64,000 nucleotides of DNA, from assembly GCF_029714185.1 (NCBI RefSeq), contig NZ_CP121671.1, forward strand, positions 1,550,001-1,614,000. The letters run 5' to 3'. Both the position numbers and the translations under genes were made by a program. This document shows positions 53,070 to 61,956 of the stretch, piece by piece; within the stretch, counting starts at the first letter, position 1, and each line of letters begins with the position of its first letter. This stretch comes from Halobacillus naozhouensis. Lineage in GTDB: Bacteria > Bacillota > Bacilli > Bacillales > Halobacillaceae. A model generated the notes under the pieces. The model was not told the DNA's origin. It ran no database searches and was given only the letters and a program-made list of their open reading frames with translations.

Positions 53070-53396
53070 CTATTCTTCCTCATCATCTTCAACCATATGC
53101 TTCAGTATAGAAAGCTTATTATCCCAGAACTTTTCAAAGTAGGAGACCCATTCTTTGACTTCCATTAATTGTGCAGGCTGAAGAGAGTAAATTTTCTTAC
53201 GGCCTGATTTACGATCAGTTACCAGGTTCGCATCTGATAAAACATTTAGATGCTTTACAATCGCCGTACGACTGATTGAAAAATGGCCACTAATCTCTTT
53301 TATGGAATAGTCATGTTCAGCAAGCAGCCTCAGCATTTCTCTTCTGGAGGAATCAGCAATTGCCTGAAATACATCATGCTTAGGCACTGCAGTCAT
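53070..53396 (-). CDS. ArsR family regulator
   Basis: 108-residue winged-helix repressor: VFQAIADSSRREMLRLLAEHD, then ISRTAIVKHLNVLSDANLV and DRKSGRKKIYSL. No metal-binding Cys. ArsR genes of this type are regularly paired with an AHSA1/SRPBCC gene, as here, where its start ATG shares the A of the upstream TAA stop. Likely represses its own operon through the promoter palindrome. Confidence 0.9.
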   Translation of the reverse strand: MTAVPKHDVFQAIADSSRREMLRLLAEHDYSIKEISGHFSISRTAIVKHLNVLSDANLVTDRKSGRKKIYSLQPAQLMEVKEWVSYFEKFWDNKLSILKHMVEDDEEE

Positions 53397-53821
53397 TAGC
53401 CCTCGACAACCTTTCGCAATCTTTCATTTACTATACTGTCCCAGCCATTGTTCATCGTATGACGTGTTTCCAGGTGAGTTTTATTTGTTGGATGCATCTT
53501 CTCATCTGGATGTCCCCAGCCTGCGTGAATCAGCGTAAATTCAGTTTTCCCTTCAACCTCTTTTAACAAAAAGTGTACGATCCAGCCTTGGTTACCCCAG
53601 GAGAAAGAAAGTTCTTTTGGCGGGTTTACCGTTAAGACTTTACATGAGGATGTTTCAAAAGGTGTTTCCAGATAAAATTCATGTCCTTCAACTGGTTTAA
53701 AGTTATTTGGCATAAACCATTCAGCAATTCCTTCTGAAGAAGACACGGCTTGCCATACTTTTTCGACGGCTGCATTAAATGTAACTTGCTTTTTAATCTC
53801 TGGTACTGTTTGATTCTGCAT
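53396..53821 (-). CDS. SRPBCC/AHSA1 domain protein
   Basis: 141-residue START-like protein (VTFNAAVEKVWQAVSSSEGI, AEWFMPNNFKPVEGHEF, WGNQGWIVHFLLKE). First gene of an ArsR pair; the partner gene overlaps by one base. ATG 53821 follows TTAGGAGGCT; a longer frame to 53857 lacks a site. The ligand is unknown. Confidence 0.87.
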   Translation of the reverse strand: MQNQTVPEIKKQVTFNAAVEKVWQAVSSSEGIAEWFMPNNFKPVEGHEFYLETPFETSSCKVLTVNPPKELSFSWGNQGWIVHFLLKEVEGKTEFTLIHAGWGHPDEKMHPTNKTHLETRHTMNNGWDSIVNERLRKVVEG

Positions 53822-53861
53822 AGGTAGCCTCCTAAATATAACACCATTTGGTTTCAAATAA

Positions 53862-53890
53862 ACTATAACACTATAAGGTTATATATTCAA
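53862..53890 (-). promoter_or_regulatory. Promoter and operator of the SRPBCC-ArsR operon
   Basis: On the minus strand TTGAAT (53890-53885), 17 bases, TATAGT (53867-53862). The spacer carries ATAAC...GTTAT inverted arms, a likely ArsR site. Confidence 0.6.
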
Positions 53891-54144
53891 CTTAAAATCT
53901 TTTTACTAAAGAATTTTTTCTATAATAGCTCTTCGGTTCTTTACGTAAGTTCCAAAGATTCGTTTTGATAAATAAAAGATTGAGTTTATCTAAATATTTT
54001 GAAATAATTGGCATTAATGGATGGCAATGACGCCGTAAATAGCTTTTTTGATATTACGATATAAATAGAAGAAATTACAAGTTCTTTTTTAAAGATAATT
54101 GCAATACGAAATACTGCACAAATTAAGGAAACAGAGGTGGTTTC
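53891..54144. other. AT-rich gap with no feature seen
   Basis: No credible frame, hairpin or palindrome except the ribosome binding site GAGGTGG for the GNAT gene. Confidence 0.4.
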
Positions 54145-54615
54145 ATGAATTTAACCATTAGAAATATGGACGAAAATACAGCTAGGGAGATACTGAGTTG
54201 GAGATATGAAAAACCCTATGACTTCTATAATAATCAAGAAAATGAAGAAGAAATAAAAGAACGACTAAATGGTTCCTATCGTGCTGTCATTGACAATAAT
54301 GGTGATGTGTTTGGCTTTTTATGTACAGGTGAAACAGCTCAAATACCAGTGGGTCACCACTATGGTGTGTATCATGAACATTTGATAGATATTGGCTTAG
54401 GTATGGACCCTGATTATGTAGGAAAAGGCTACGGGTATGGTTTTTGTACATTTATACTGAATTACATAAGAGAAAATCATACGGGAACTCCTATTAGATT
54501 ATCTGTTGCAACGTTTAACGGAAGGGCCATTCATTTATATGAAAAACTAGGCTTTGTACAAAAAGACAAGTTTACAACTGATTTTGCAGAGTTCATCACG
54601 ATGATTAAAGATTAA
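54145..54615 (+). CDS. GNAT family N-acetyltransferase
   Basis: 156-residue acetyltransferase (GLGMDPDYVGKGYGYGFCTF is the acetyl-CoA-binding motif; IHLYEKLGFVQKDKF the last strand and helix). Acetylates an unknown amine or aminoglycoside-like substrate. ATG 54145 follows GAGGTGG. It stands alone. Confidence 0.88.
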   Translation: MNLTIRNMDENTAREILSWRYEKPYDFYNNQENEEEIKERLNGSYRAVIDNNGDVFGFLCTGETAQIPVGHHYGVYHEHLIDIGLGMDPDYVGKGYGYGFCTFILNYIRENHTGTPIRLSVATFNGRAIHLYEKLGFVQKDKFTTDFAEFITMIKD

Positions 54616-54731
54616 TTAAGCCATTGTTATAGTTATGAAAATTTCCTCATTTTTTGAAGGGATCGTCGAAGGTTTATCGAACCTATTCAAGGTATGTAAA
54701 TGCCTTAGTAGAAAAAGGAGTGCTTCAAAAA

Positions 54732-55841
54732 ATGAGAAAAATGGTTTTGTTGATGGTTAGTTTCATGTTCATGGTCTCAACTCCTGTCCAGGGGGCCGGC
54801 GTTCTATCTGTTCAGGAAGCGATGAATCAGCCGAACGGTGCAGATGTATCAGTGGAGGGTTATATTGTCGGTGTACCCACAGCGATTGATTATGTGCAGC
54901 AAAGTAATTTCACGAGTAACTATGCACTTGCTCTGGCTGATGACCCAAATGAAACCCAAGTGAATGATATGATTTTTGTGAAGCTTGATGCTGAGTATAG
55001 AAGTGAGTATGGACTTGCGAACAATCCAGGAAACATGGGGAAGTTCATTCAAGTTGATGGAACGAGGGATCCTTATTTCAGTCATCAAGGAGTCGAGGAT
55101 GTCAGCTCGATCACAACTGTATCAGACGACAGCAATGATGGTGGGGATGGCGGGACAGACCCGGCCGGCTATTATGAGAATGCTTCCGGACTTTCTGGTT
55201 CCGCGTTAAAACAGGCACTCCATAACATTATCGATGACCATACCGAATTATCCTATAGTGAAGTGTGGAGAGCATTACGACATACAGATGAGGATCCAAA
55301 CAACTCGAACCATGTTATTCTTCTATATTCTGGAGACTCTCTCTCTAAATATGATAATGGCGGGAATGTAGATGAATGGAATCGTGAGCATGTATGGGCG
55401 AAATCCCATGGAGATTTCGGGACTTCAATGGGCCCGGGGACAGATATTCATCATCTTCGTCCAACCGATGTGACGGTCAACTCTGCACGCGGTAACCTTG
55501 ATTTTGATAACGGTGGGTCAGCATTTTCCGAAGCCCCAGATACGTACCATGATTCTGATTCTTGGGAACCTCGTGACGAAGTGAAAGGGGACGTGGCACG
55601 AATGATTTTTTACATGGCTGTTCGCTATGAAGGCGACTCTGGAGAGCTGGACTTAGAAGTGGCTGATTATGTGGGGACAAGTGGGCCGAGCATCGGGAAG
55701 CTGACGACCTTAAAACAGTGGCATGAGAGTGATCCTGTTAGTGTATTTGAACAACATCGTAACGACATTATTTTTAGCGACTATCAAGGCAATCGTAACC
55801 CATTTATAGATCATCCAGAATATGTTGAACGGATTTGGTAA
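54732..55841 (+). CDS. Secreted endonuclease I family nuclease
   Basis: 369-residue exported nuclease. Signal peptide to about residue 22 (MVLLMVSFMFMVSTPVQG), an OB-like DUF6359 domain (25-125), an Asp/Gly linker, and the endonuclease I domain (140-369) with NREHVWAKSHGDFG, DIHHLRPTDVTVNSARGN and DPVSVFEQHRNDII. Related to B. subtilis Bsn (YurI), an extracellular RNase/DNase. ATG 54732 is preferred for AAAGGAGTG 9 bases upstream. Confidence 0.9.
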   Translation: MRKMVLLMVSFMFMVSTPVQGAGVLSVQEAMNQPNGADVSVEGYIVGVPTAIDYVQQSNFTSNYALALADDPNETQVNDMIFVKLDAEYRSEYGLANNPGNMGKFIQVDGTRDPYFSHQGVEDVSSITTVSDDSNDGGDGGTDPAGYYENASGLSGSALKQALHNIIDDHTELSYSEVWRALRHTDEDPNNSNHVILLYSGDSLSKYDNGGNVDEWNREHVWAKSHGDFGTSMGPGTDIHHLRPTDVTVNSARGNLDFDNGGSAFSEAPDTYHDSDSWEPRDEVKGDVARMIFYMAVRYEGDSGELDLEVADYVGTSGPSIGKLTTLKQWHESDPVSVFEQHRNDIIFSDYQGNRNPFIDHPEYVERIW

Positions 55842-55874
55842 ACAGGTTCTCATAAATAATGGGGGAGTGGAGAA

Positions 55875-55919
55875 AATCAAAACCAAAGCAGAATGTCTGC
55901 TTTGGTTTTGATTTTTTTA
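55875..55919. terminator. Strong bidirectional terminator
   Basis: A 17-bp stem ATCAAAACCAAAGCAGA/TCTGCTTTGGTTTTGAT with T7, between the nuclease and the convergent lipase-toxin gene. Confidence 0.9.
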
Positions 55920-55932
55920 TGAAGGTTATACA

Positions 55933-58038
55933 TTAGCTCATCGTTCCACGGTTGACCTGCTGATTTAGTAGATTCATATTGCCGAGCGCACTCTCAGATA
56001 CTTTCCTTAGGGCCACAATCGAATCCGCTTTGTGATCAGATAATTGATAGACAATGTCTTGAAAAAGCATTTTCATTTCGTTGATGATGGACATGGCTGC
56101 GACATTATAAAGATGGACGTTTTGATAGCCGGAGTCATGAAACAAGGCTGTATCGATGTAAGGTTTTAAATTCGTCAATAAAACGGGATAATTCACTATG
56201 AGATTGTCAACGCCTCTTCGAATTCCCTCAATATTGGCAGCGACTTCATCGAGTGGCTGCAATGTGTTTGCGACGCTGCTTTTTACTTTTTCATCGAAGT
56301 CAGTAAAAATACTTATCAAAGCTCCCGGCACACTTCCGTGAAGGATCAGGTTGGTCGCTCCTTTAACAGCACCGGATAAGATTTCCAATGTGCTTTCAAT
56401 CGTAGTGAGAAACCATTTTAAACCATTGAGTATTGGAAATAATAGACCATAGGTGGAACTAGTAAAAGCTCCAAATGCCGTATCTAGATGGATATCTTTC
56501 AAAAGCATTTTCTCTAGCATGTATGGAGATTCCTCGATGGTGTAGATATTCGTTGGCTGGACCTTGACTTTTCCTTCAACCCCACCTGTGTTTCCATTAA
56601 TAGCTGCCCCTAAACCTTGCTCCTGACTTTCAAAGGCGTTGGCAACTTCCTGAACCTGTTTTTGGTATTCCTTTAATTGCTGCAGAACCTTATCTTTGTT
56701 TCCGTCAATGATATGATAATGAGCCTGTAATTCGTCAACAACTGCATCAACGAACAACTCTTTTCCACCTTCAAACAATTCGGGGATTTTATCGTAGATG
56801 ATATGGCCGGCAGCACCCGTCAGTTCACTGACTTTGTCTTTTAGGCTGTACAAATAACTTCTGGCTTCGCCAAACATACTCTCAACGCTGATATTTGTTG
56901 AGGTGATATGCTCAAGCAGTTCGGCCGGGGGGGAGTTCAGAATGCTATTTAGAAATCTGCACTGATCCTCAGCAATATGCAGTAGATCTATAAGACCATC
57001 AATGTGGGCCTGGAGGATGTATCCTGACGTCGCTATGCCTTTAAATAACGGGTTGCTGATTGTTGCTTCAAAAGCCTCTTCAAATATTTCCTGAAGTTTG
57101 GTGACACGAATATTAAATTGATGACCTTCATGCTCTACAATATCAGTCGAGTTATCTAAGTAGTCTTGAACGAAACTTACTTTATGGATTACACGGTCTT
57201 CTAAGGCGGTGGCCAGCAAATTTAGATTCTCAGGATTGATATCAATTCGTTCGCTTTGTCCTCCACCATAAAGAGGCAACCCCGACCAAATACTTGTCAC
57301 GATGTGTTCGTCCGCAGCCATATAAATTTTCCCGAACCCTGGCTGGCCCTTAATCCCAATTGTGTAAAACTGCCCTTCAGCTCCGCTGCTGATTCCGTTG
57401 CCTTTTTTATAGCCGGTATGGTTCGTTGCGAGGTGGGAAAGCTCGGGAACGCCGTTATTAATTTCATACTGATGACCGGGAATGCGATGTCCCAAATCCA
57501 GCGAAACTTCCGTCTTGGTTAGAATGTCGTATTTACTAAAATAGTTGGTAATGTTGTCGTATGTCTTATTGGGGTCAACCATCCCGGCGGGTAAAAGAGC
57601 CGGGTTAAGGTTAACGGCTTTAACATCTGGGTTTTTGATGGCTACGGCATTTGTGTAAGCTCCTGCTAAGGAGTTTCCGCAAATTGAAGATACCCCGAAC
57701 TTTTTATCCATTTCGTTATAATAATCCACGGCGTGCTCAAGTTGAGCAGGAGGTACATCACCGAGCAGTTTGGCGTCGGTGATCATATCTTGTTTGTCTC
57801 CTGTTCCTGTGTAGACGATGGTAAAATCTTTTGTTTCTATGTTTTGAACGGTTATAGCGTCCATGCCTGTTGGGTTATCATAATTAGTATCTACTACAGC
57901 AAAATCTTTCCCATTAACTTTAAGAATACTATGACTGTCATGCTCTAAATATGCGCTGTATCCAGATAACTCCACCAAATCTTTGTCGCTTGTAACAGGT
58001 TTTTTTATGTTTTCTGGTACAGAGCTTGATCCACCCAT
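55933..58038 (-). CDS. Probable type VII-secreted lipase toxin, SA1320/TslA type
   Basis: 701-residue protein of the SA1320 family. Residues 20-230 form an alpha/beta-hydrolase (lipase-like) domain with nucleophile elbow GNSLAGAYTNA (Ser123). The remaining 450 or so residues are long helices of LXG type, with a hydrophobic helical patch near residues 525-560. In S. aureus TslA the order is the same: toxin domain first, export domain last, the reverse of ordinary LXG toxins. There is no signal peptide. ATG 58038 is preferred for AGAGGTGG 5 bases upstream; GTG 58047 is possible. The upstream lipoprotein is its likely immunity partner. Confidence 0.8.
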   Translation of the reverse strand: MGGSSSVPENIKKPVTSDKDLVELSGYSAYLEHDSHSILKVNGKDFAVVDTNYDNPTGMDAITVQNIETKDFTIVYTGTGDKQDMITDAKLLGDVPPAQLEHAVDYYNEMDKKFGVSSICGNSLAGAYTNAVAIKNPDVKAVNLNPALLPAGMVDPNKTYDNITNYFSKYDILTKTEVSLDLGHRIPGHQYEINNGVPELSHLATNHTGYKKGNGISSGAEGQFYTIGIKGQPGFGKIYMAADEHIVTSIWSGLPLYGGGQSERIDINPENLNLLATALEDRVIHKVSFVQDYLDNSTDIVEHEGHQFNIRVTKLQEIFEEAFEATISNPLFKGIATSGYILQAHIDGLIDLLHIAEDQCRFLNSILNSPPAELLEHITSTNISVESMFGEARSYLYSLKDKVSELTGAAGHIIYDKIPELFEGGKELFVDAVVDELQAHYHIIDGNKDKVLQQLKEYQKQVQEVANAFESQEQGLGAAINGNTGGVEGKVKVQPTNIYTIEESPYMLEKMLLKDIHLDTAFGAFTSSTYGLLFPILNGLKWFLTTIESTLEILSGAVKGATNLILHGSVPGALISIFTDFDEKVKSSVANTLQPLDEVAANIEGIRRGVDNLIVNYPVLLTNLKPYIDTALFHDSGYQNVHLYNVAAMSIINEMKMLFQDIVYQLSDHKADSIVALRKVSESALGNMNLLNQQVNRGTMS

Positions 58039-58049
58039 TTGATCCACCT

Positions 58050-58973
58050 CTAATCCTTAATTATTTGGTTGGGTATTCCTCTTTCTAATGAATTATCTTT
58101 AATTCCTTTACCTGATGTTTTAGTTATACTGTTGTCATTTAGAAAAACAGCATAGGCCCCTTTTGGAATATTTGTTGCTTTTTCTAAATAAGTACATATT
58201 TCCTCAAATATTTTTTCGTCTGGTTGAGCTTGTTTTTCTTCCATGAATAATTGTATGGTAATAAATATCTTTTCTGCCTCTACGATATCCGGCTGATAAA
58301 CACTTTGAAGCTCTTCTTTTGTTATTTGAGGATTACCCATATAAGCTGTATATAAATGCTTCAATGAGTCGCCGGCAATGTCTGCATAGTAATAAGGAGT
58401 CATAAGACCGACAGCCCCGGTGTTTTCAATTGCTTCCTCGGTTTTCCCGACAACTTGTTGATTTTGCACTAAGTCTTCAAGGTATTTGTCTAACTGGTTA
58501 AACGCTTTTTCATTAACCATTCGATAAAGGCCTGTTTGGATCGCTTGTTCCACTTGGCCTTCCTGGGACCATACACCCTCTAATACAGGTTTCTCATCCT
58601 CTATAGGAACAATGGCATAGGTGTGGAAATGGGGCTCGCCTTTAGATTCCACAAATACAGTGGCTCCGCCTTGCGCACCTACTACGTTATGAACCGTTAC
58701 ATCGGTTTTATATTCCTCCATAAAAAACGTCTTAACGGCTTTATCAATTTCTTCACGATGCGCTTCCGCAATTTTGTCCGTTTGCTCACCACCATTAAGA
58801 TCATATCCTTGCCCTGTGTAGTTCTGGACGCTTACGTACCTATTCTCTTCCTGTTTTCCCTCCGCTGAGTTGCTGTCGCCATTTTGGTTATTACCTGATT
58901 CGCTCACACCACAACCTCCGATCAATAACGATATTCCGATAGTTAATGCCATTACTTTTTTCTTGTGTTTCAT
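58050..58973 (-). CDS. DUF1672 lipoprotein, probable immunity to the lipase toxin (TilA-like)
   Basis: 307-residue lipoprotein: signal peptide LTIGISLLIGGC, lipobox with Cys21, an Asn/Ser/Gly-rich linker, then the DUF1672 domain (VSVQNYTGQGYDLNGGEQTDKIAEAHREEI..., later GLMTPYYYADIAGDSLKHL and GAYAVFLNDNSITKTSG). In S. aureus lipoproteins of this family neutralise TslA outside the membrane. ATG 58973 follows CAGGGAGGCT. It runs 11 bases before the toxin start, so the pair is one operon, immunity first. Confidence 0.85.
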   Translation of the reverse strand: MKHKKKVMALTIGISLLIGGCGVSESGNNQNGDSNSAEGKQEENRYVSVQNYTGQGYDLNGGEQTDKIAEAHREEIDKAVKTFFMEEYKTDVTVHNVVGAQGGATVFVESKGEPHFHTYAIVPIEDEKPVLEGVWSQEGQVEQAIQTGLYRMVNEKAFNQLDKYLEDLVQNQQVVGKTEEAIENTGAVGLMTPYYYADIAGDSLKHLYTAYMGNPQITKEELQSVYQPDIVEAEKIFITIQLFMEEKQAQPDEKIFEEICTYLEKATNIPKGAYAVFLNDNSITKTSGKGIKDNSLERGIPNQIIKD

Positions 58974-59013
58974 TCAGATAAGCCTCCCTGAGTATGTAGG
59001 TAGCTACAGAGTT

Positions 59014-59043
59014 ATTATGTAAAACATTCTAGTTGATTCTCAA
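59014..59043 (-). promoter_or_regulatory. Probable promoter of the lipoprotein-toxin operon
   Basis: On the minus strand TTGAGA, 18 bases, CATAAT, about 40-70 bases before the lipoprotein start codon. Confidence 0.45.
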
Positions 59044-59437
59044 CATAACATGGAAAAATTCCATGAATATCCACTTCATTATAATAAAATGAGGAGTCCT
59101 TGTGAACATGAGATGGGAATTTAGTAATAACTAACCCCCTTCAAATACCTGTTACAGGACTTTTCACCTCTGTTTGGGTAGTTTTTCGCACTAACCTAAT
59201 ATGAAAGTGAGAACTAGTAATTCATTAATGAGGGGTATTTGAGAATCTTGGCTGTTATTTAAGAATCTTTTTGAAACCACCCTAAAGTTTCAGCTTCTTC
59301 AACTAACTAAAATTATAGTGGTGAAGTCTAATTGATGAAGGGACTTTTGTGAGGGTAAATAGATAGATGAGAGGGTATAGTCTTCTTACGGTTCATTTTT
59401 TATATTATTTTGGTTACCGAGAAAGAGGGGCATTCTT
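59044..59437. other. AT-rich gap between toxin operon and DUF488 gene
   Basis: No frame with a ribosome binding site is seen on either strand, so the small chaperone-like partners that accompany type VII effectors are missing here. No repeat or clear promoter was noticed except near the ends. Confidence 0.4.
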
Positions 59438-59992
59438 TTGAAAATATATACGATTGGGCATTCGGACTATTCGCAGGAACATTTTCTGGAGATGCTGAAA
59501 AAAGCTGATATTGACTTTGTAGCGGACATTCGAGCTTTTCCTGCAAGCCGCAAGTACCCTCAGTACAAGAAGGAAAACATGGAGCAGTGGCTTCGGGAAA
59601 CGGGAATCGAATACCGTCATTTTCCATTGCTCGGCGGCAGGCGGAGCCAATCGAGCCAGACTGGAGAGGGGCTCAATGACGGGTGGAACAATCGCTCGTT
59701 TCACAATTATGCGGATTATACGCTGACTGAAGAGTTCAAGAGTGGTCTGAAGAAACTTAAGGCACAGGCAAAAGATAGCAATCTGGTCTACATGTGTTCG
59801 GAACATCATCCAGCAAGATGCCACCGCTTGCTTGTCAGTAACTGGCTGCAGGCGAATGGTTGGGAGGTTTCCCACATTATTGATGGGTCAAAGAGGGGCC
59901 CTGAGCTCGTCAGTCATGAACTGGGCAAATGGGGGGCCATGCCGATTATCGAAGAGGACGGTACGGTGGTGTATCCGGAACTGGAGGAGTAG
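59438..59992 (+). CDS. DUF488 family protein
   Basis: 184-residue protein of the DUF488 family: IYTIGHSDYSQEHFLEMLKKA, DIRAFPASRKYPQYK, and CSEHHPARCHRLLV near residue 113. These are the family signatures, including the conserved Cys/His segment. The activity is unknown; a nucleic-acid-related role has been guessed for the family. TTG 59438 follows AGAGGGGC. Confidence 0.9.
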   Translation: MKIYTIGHSDYSQEHFLEMLKKADIDFVADIRAFPASRKYPQYKKENMEQWLRETGIEYRHFPLLGGRRSQSSQTGEGLNDGWNNRSFHNYADYTLTEEFKSGLKKLKAQAKDSNLVYMCSEHHPARCHRLLVSNWLQANGWEVSHIIDGSKRGPELVSHELGKWGAMPIIEEDGTVVYPELEE

Positions 59993-60031
59993 CGGTCATT
60001 AGTGGAGATTAATCCTATTATTTATGGAACG

Positions 60032-60060
60032 AAAAAACACCTCTCAGTTTACGAGGTGTC
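60032..60060 (-). terminator. Terminator of the sortase operon
   Basis: On the minus strand ACACCTC/GAGGTGT stem followed by T6, overlapping the sortase stop codon. Confidence 0.7.
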
Positions 60061-60658
60061 CTTGAATGATATATCGGTCTGGTGCGTTACCAATGAAATC
60101 AAAAGGGTAGCATGTCGTTAGCGTTAAAGTCGGTTGATCTTTTTTAACGATTACGGTTCGGTCGTTTGCATCGGTAATCCAAATCTGGTCCACTTTATAA
60201 TTGTATTCGTTACCGTCATAAACTACTGTCAACAAATCGCCTTTTTCAACACGGCCTAACTCAGTAAATACGGTATCCCGATGTCCACTTAATACAGTAT
60301 GACCCTTTTTACGATTTGGAACAGTAGTCCATTTGCTGACATACATGCCAACCCCTTTATTCAGTGTATCCTCGCCTGTTCCCCAAAAGACTTCAAACTG
60401 TTGGCTTATCGAAGGTATTTTTAATTGGGCTATATTTTCACCTTTGTCATGGTTGTATGAGAGAGTTTGAATAGGGGTGTCTAATGGTTGTTCAGTCTCT
60501 TTGGCCGCCTCAGTTTCCGCCGCTTGAACCGATTCAGGCGACTTATCAGACTCAGGATCGATCTTGGACACTGATTGTGTGCCTTGCCACCACTGAAAAC
60601 CACTCCACCCAGCAAGAGCAAGACCTATGACAACAAATGCGGCTGCTATATACTTCAT
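60044..60658 (-). CDS. srtD: Class D sortase
   Basis: 204-residue membrane-anchored transpeptidase with an N-terminal helix (residues 4-22), a linker and the sortase beta-barrel. Catalytic His is in SGHRDT, Cys in TLTTCYPF and Arg in DRYIIQG. It attaches surface proteins to peptidoglycan. The adjacent upstream gene supplies an LPNTS substrate, so they form one unit. ATG 60658 lacks a strong site; the start is set by the membrane helix. Confidence 0.93.
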   Translation of the reverse strand: MKYIAAAFVVIGLALAGWSGFQWWQGTQSVSKIDPESDKSPESVQAAETEAAKETEQPLDTPIQTLSYNHDKGENIAQLKIPSISQQFEVFWGTGEDTLNKGVGMYVSKWTTVPNRKKGHTVLSGHRDTVFTELGRVEKGDLLTVVYDGNEYNYKVDQIWITDANDRTVIVKKDQPTLTLTTCYPFDFIGNAPDRYIIQGHLVN

Positions 60659-60751
60659 GGGTTCACCAACTTTTTGTTTAAGTTAATCAAGTTAAGGATT
60701 ATTTTAACATAAATTCAATGATGTCAATGTAAAACTTGAGGGGTTATGAGA

Positions 60752-60777
60752 ATAAAAGGGCAGGCATCGGCCCGCCC
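60752..60777 (-). terminator. Hairpin between surface protein and sortase genes
   Basis: GGGCGGGC/GCCTGCCC on the minus strand with TTTTATTC after it. It would limit read-through from the substrate gene into the sortase gene. Confidence 0.7.
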
Positions 60778-60800
60778 AATAAGGGATGATTATGTATAGA

Positions 60801-61427
60801 TTATTGGATTCTCTTACGGAATGCGAACAGTCCTCCACCTAAAACAATAAGAGCTAGACCAAACAATGTATATCCAGCGTATGATGTAGAAGTGTTTGGA
60901 AGTTCTCCGCCCTGTACTTCTTCTGAATCATTTCCTGCAGTTGCAGTGTCGTCTTGTTCAGTTGAGGTACCTTGCTCATCTGATGAACTAGCAGCACCCT
61001 CGTCATCTTCACATGGAATAGCATCGCCATCTCTGTCTAAACGCTGTGGGTCATTTCCCTTGGTGAAACCATTCTCGTCCCAATAGGCTTGAGCTTCTTC
61101 TTGGGAGGCGAAATGTTTACAATCTTTGTCAACAGTTGAAGATGTCTCTTCTGAAGCTGGCTCCTCGGTATTGCTTTCCTCGTTGGATTGGTTATCTGAA
61201 TCACCTGAAGGAAGGCTTTCACATGGAACTCCATTATTGTTATTTCCATCTAACCCATGTGGGTCATTATTTACGCCGTAACCATTCTCATTCCAAAATT
61301 GCTGTACTTCTTCCTTTGTTTCGAAGTCACTACAGTTTTTAGTATCAGCGGCACTAGCCACATTTACCCCAGAAAAACCACCAAGTGTCAAAAATAAAGC
61401 AAAAAGACCTGCTAATAATTTTTTCAT
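60801..61427 (-). CDS. Sortase-anchored surface protein with two excalibur domains
   Basis: 208-residue exported protein: signal peptide (LLAGLFALFLTLGGFSGV...), excalibur domain 1 (about 30-75, DGNNNNGVPCE), an acidic Ser/Glu/Asn linker, excalibur domain 2 (about 100-142, DRDGDAIPCE), a second linker, and the sorting signal LPNTS followed by a membrane helix and basic tail (RKRIQ). Each excalibur motif is a calcium loop of the DxDxDG type. It probably sits on the wall and binds calcium. Encoded just ahead of sortase D. ATG 61427 follows AAGGGGTAATTATTAAGG. Confidence 0.9.
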   Translation of the reverse strand: MKKLLAGLFALFLTLGGFSGVNVASAADTKNCSDFETKEEVQQFWNENGYGVNNDPHGLDGNNNNGVPCESLPSGDSDNQSNEESNTEEPASEETSSTVDKDCKHFASQEEAQAYWDENGFTKGNDPQRLDRDGDAIPCEDDEGAASSSDEQGTSTEQDDTATAGNDSEEVQGGELPNTSTSYAGYTLFGLALIVLGGGLFAFRKRIQ

Positions 61428-61819
61428 CCTTAATAATTACCCCTTTCCAGATAAATCATCCCTATAGAAGAATATATTTCCTCCTACCGATAAGGGTAAA
61501 AGAGATTCCTATATTTGTAAAGGTGAAAAATGGTTTTTTAGTACTACATTTAAATAGAAAAATAGTTTCCTATAAAGTTAAATTAACTATTTTCCTGTTA
61601 AATATGGGGTTTGAAGGGTTATTTTCAGCTCATGACTTAAGGCGTTACATGAGTTAAATTTTATATGGTAAGAATATTTTCCCTGTCCTCTATCATCTGA
61701 AAAACTTATGGCTGCAGATATAATTAATGATTGGAAATAAAATAGGTTAACTGTATGGCTTTAGAACTAATGCTTTCTATTAATCAATTTCAATAGTTAT
61801 AGTTATGAAAGAGATATAA
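61428..61819. other. AT-rich gap with no gene seen
   Basis: A plus-strand frame from 61385 to 61657 is a shadow without a ribosome binding site. No strong palindrome or hairpin until the attenuator-like element at 61820. Confidence 0.4.
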
Positions 61820-61893
61820 GATTTTACGAGGTAAAAAAGTGTAAACCTTTAATGTTCAAGGGTCCTCTCGTAAAAGATTCCTTGTTTTTTTGT
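61820..61893 (+). terminator. Terminator-like hairpin upstream of the GntR gene
   Basis: AGATTTTACGAG and CTCGTAAAAGAT pair around a 36-base loop, then TTGTTTTTTT. No plus-strand gene lies upstream, so it may be an attenuator or end a small RNA. Confidence 0.5.
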
Positions 61894-61956
61894 ATGGTGA
61901 TTGATATCTTTTAACAATAATGAACGGGCAGTTATTATGGAAGGGAGATGTTCTCT

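Noticed and set aside
61385..61657. 90-codon plus-strand frame beside the excalibur gene
   Set aside because: Very AT-rich, no ribosome binding site, begins inside the antisense of a well-supported gene.
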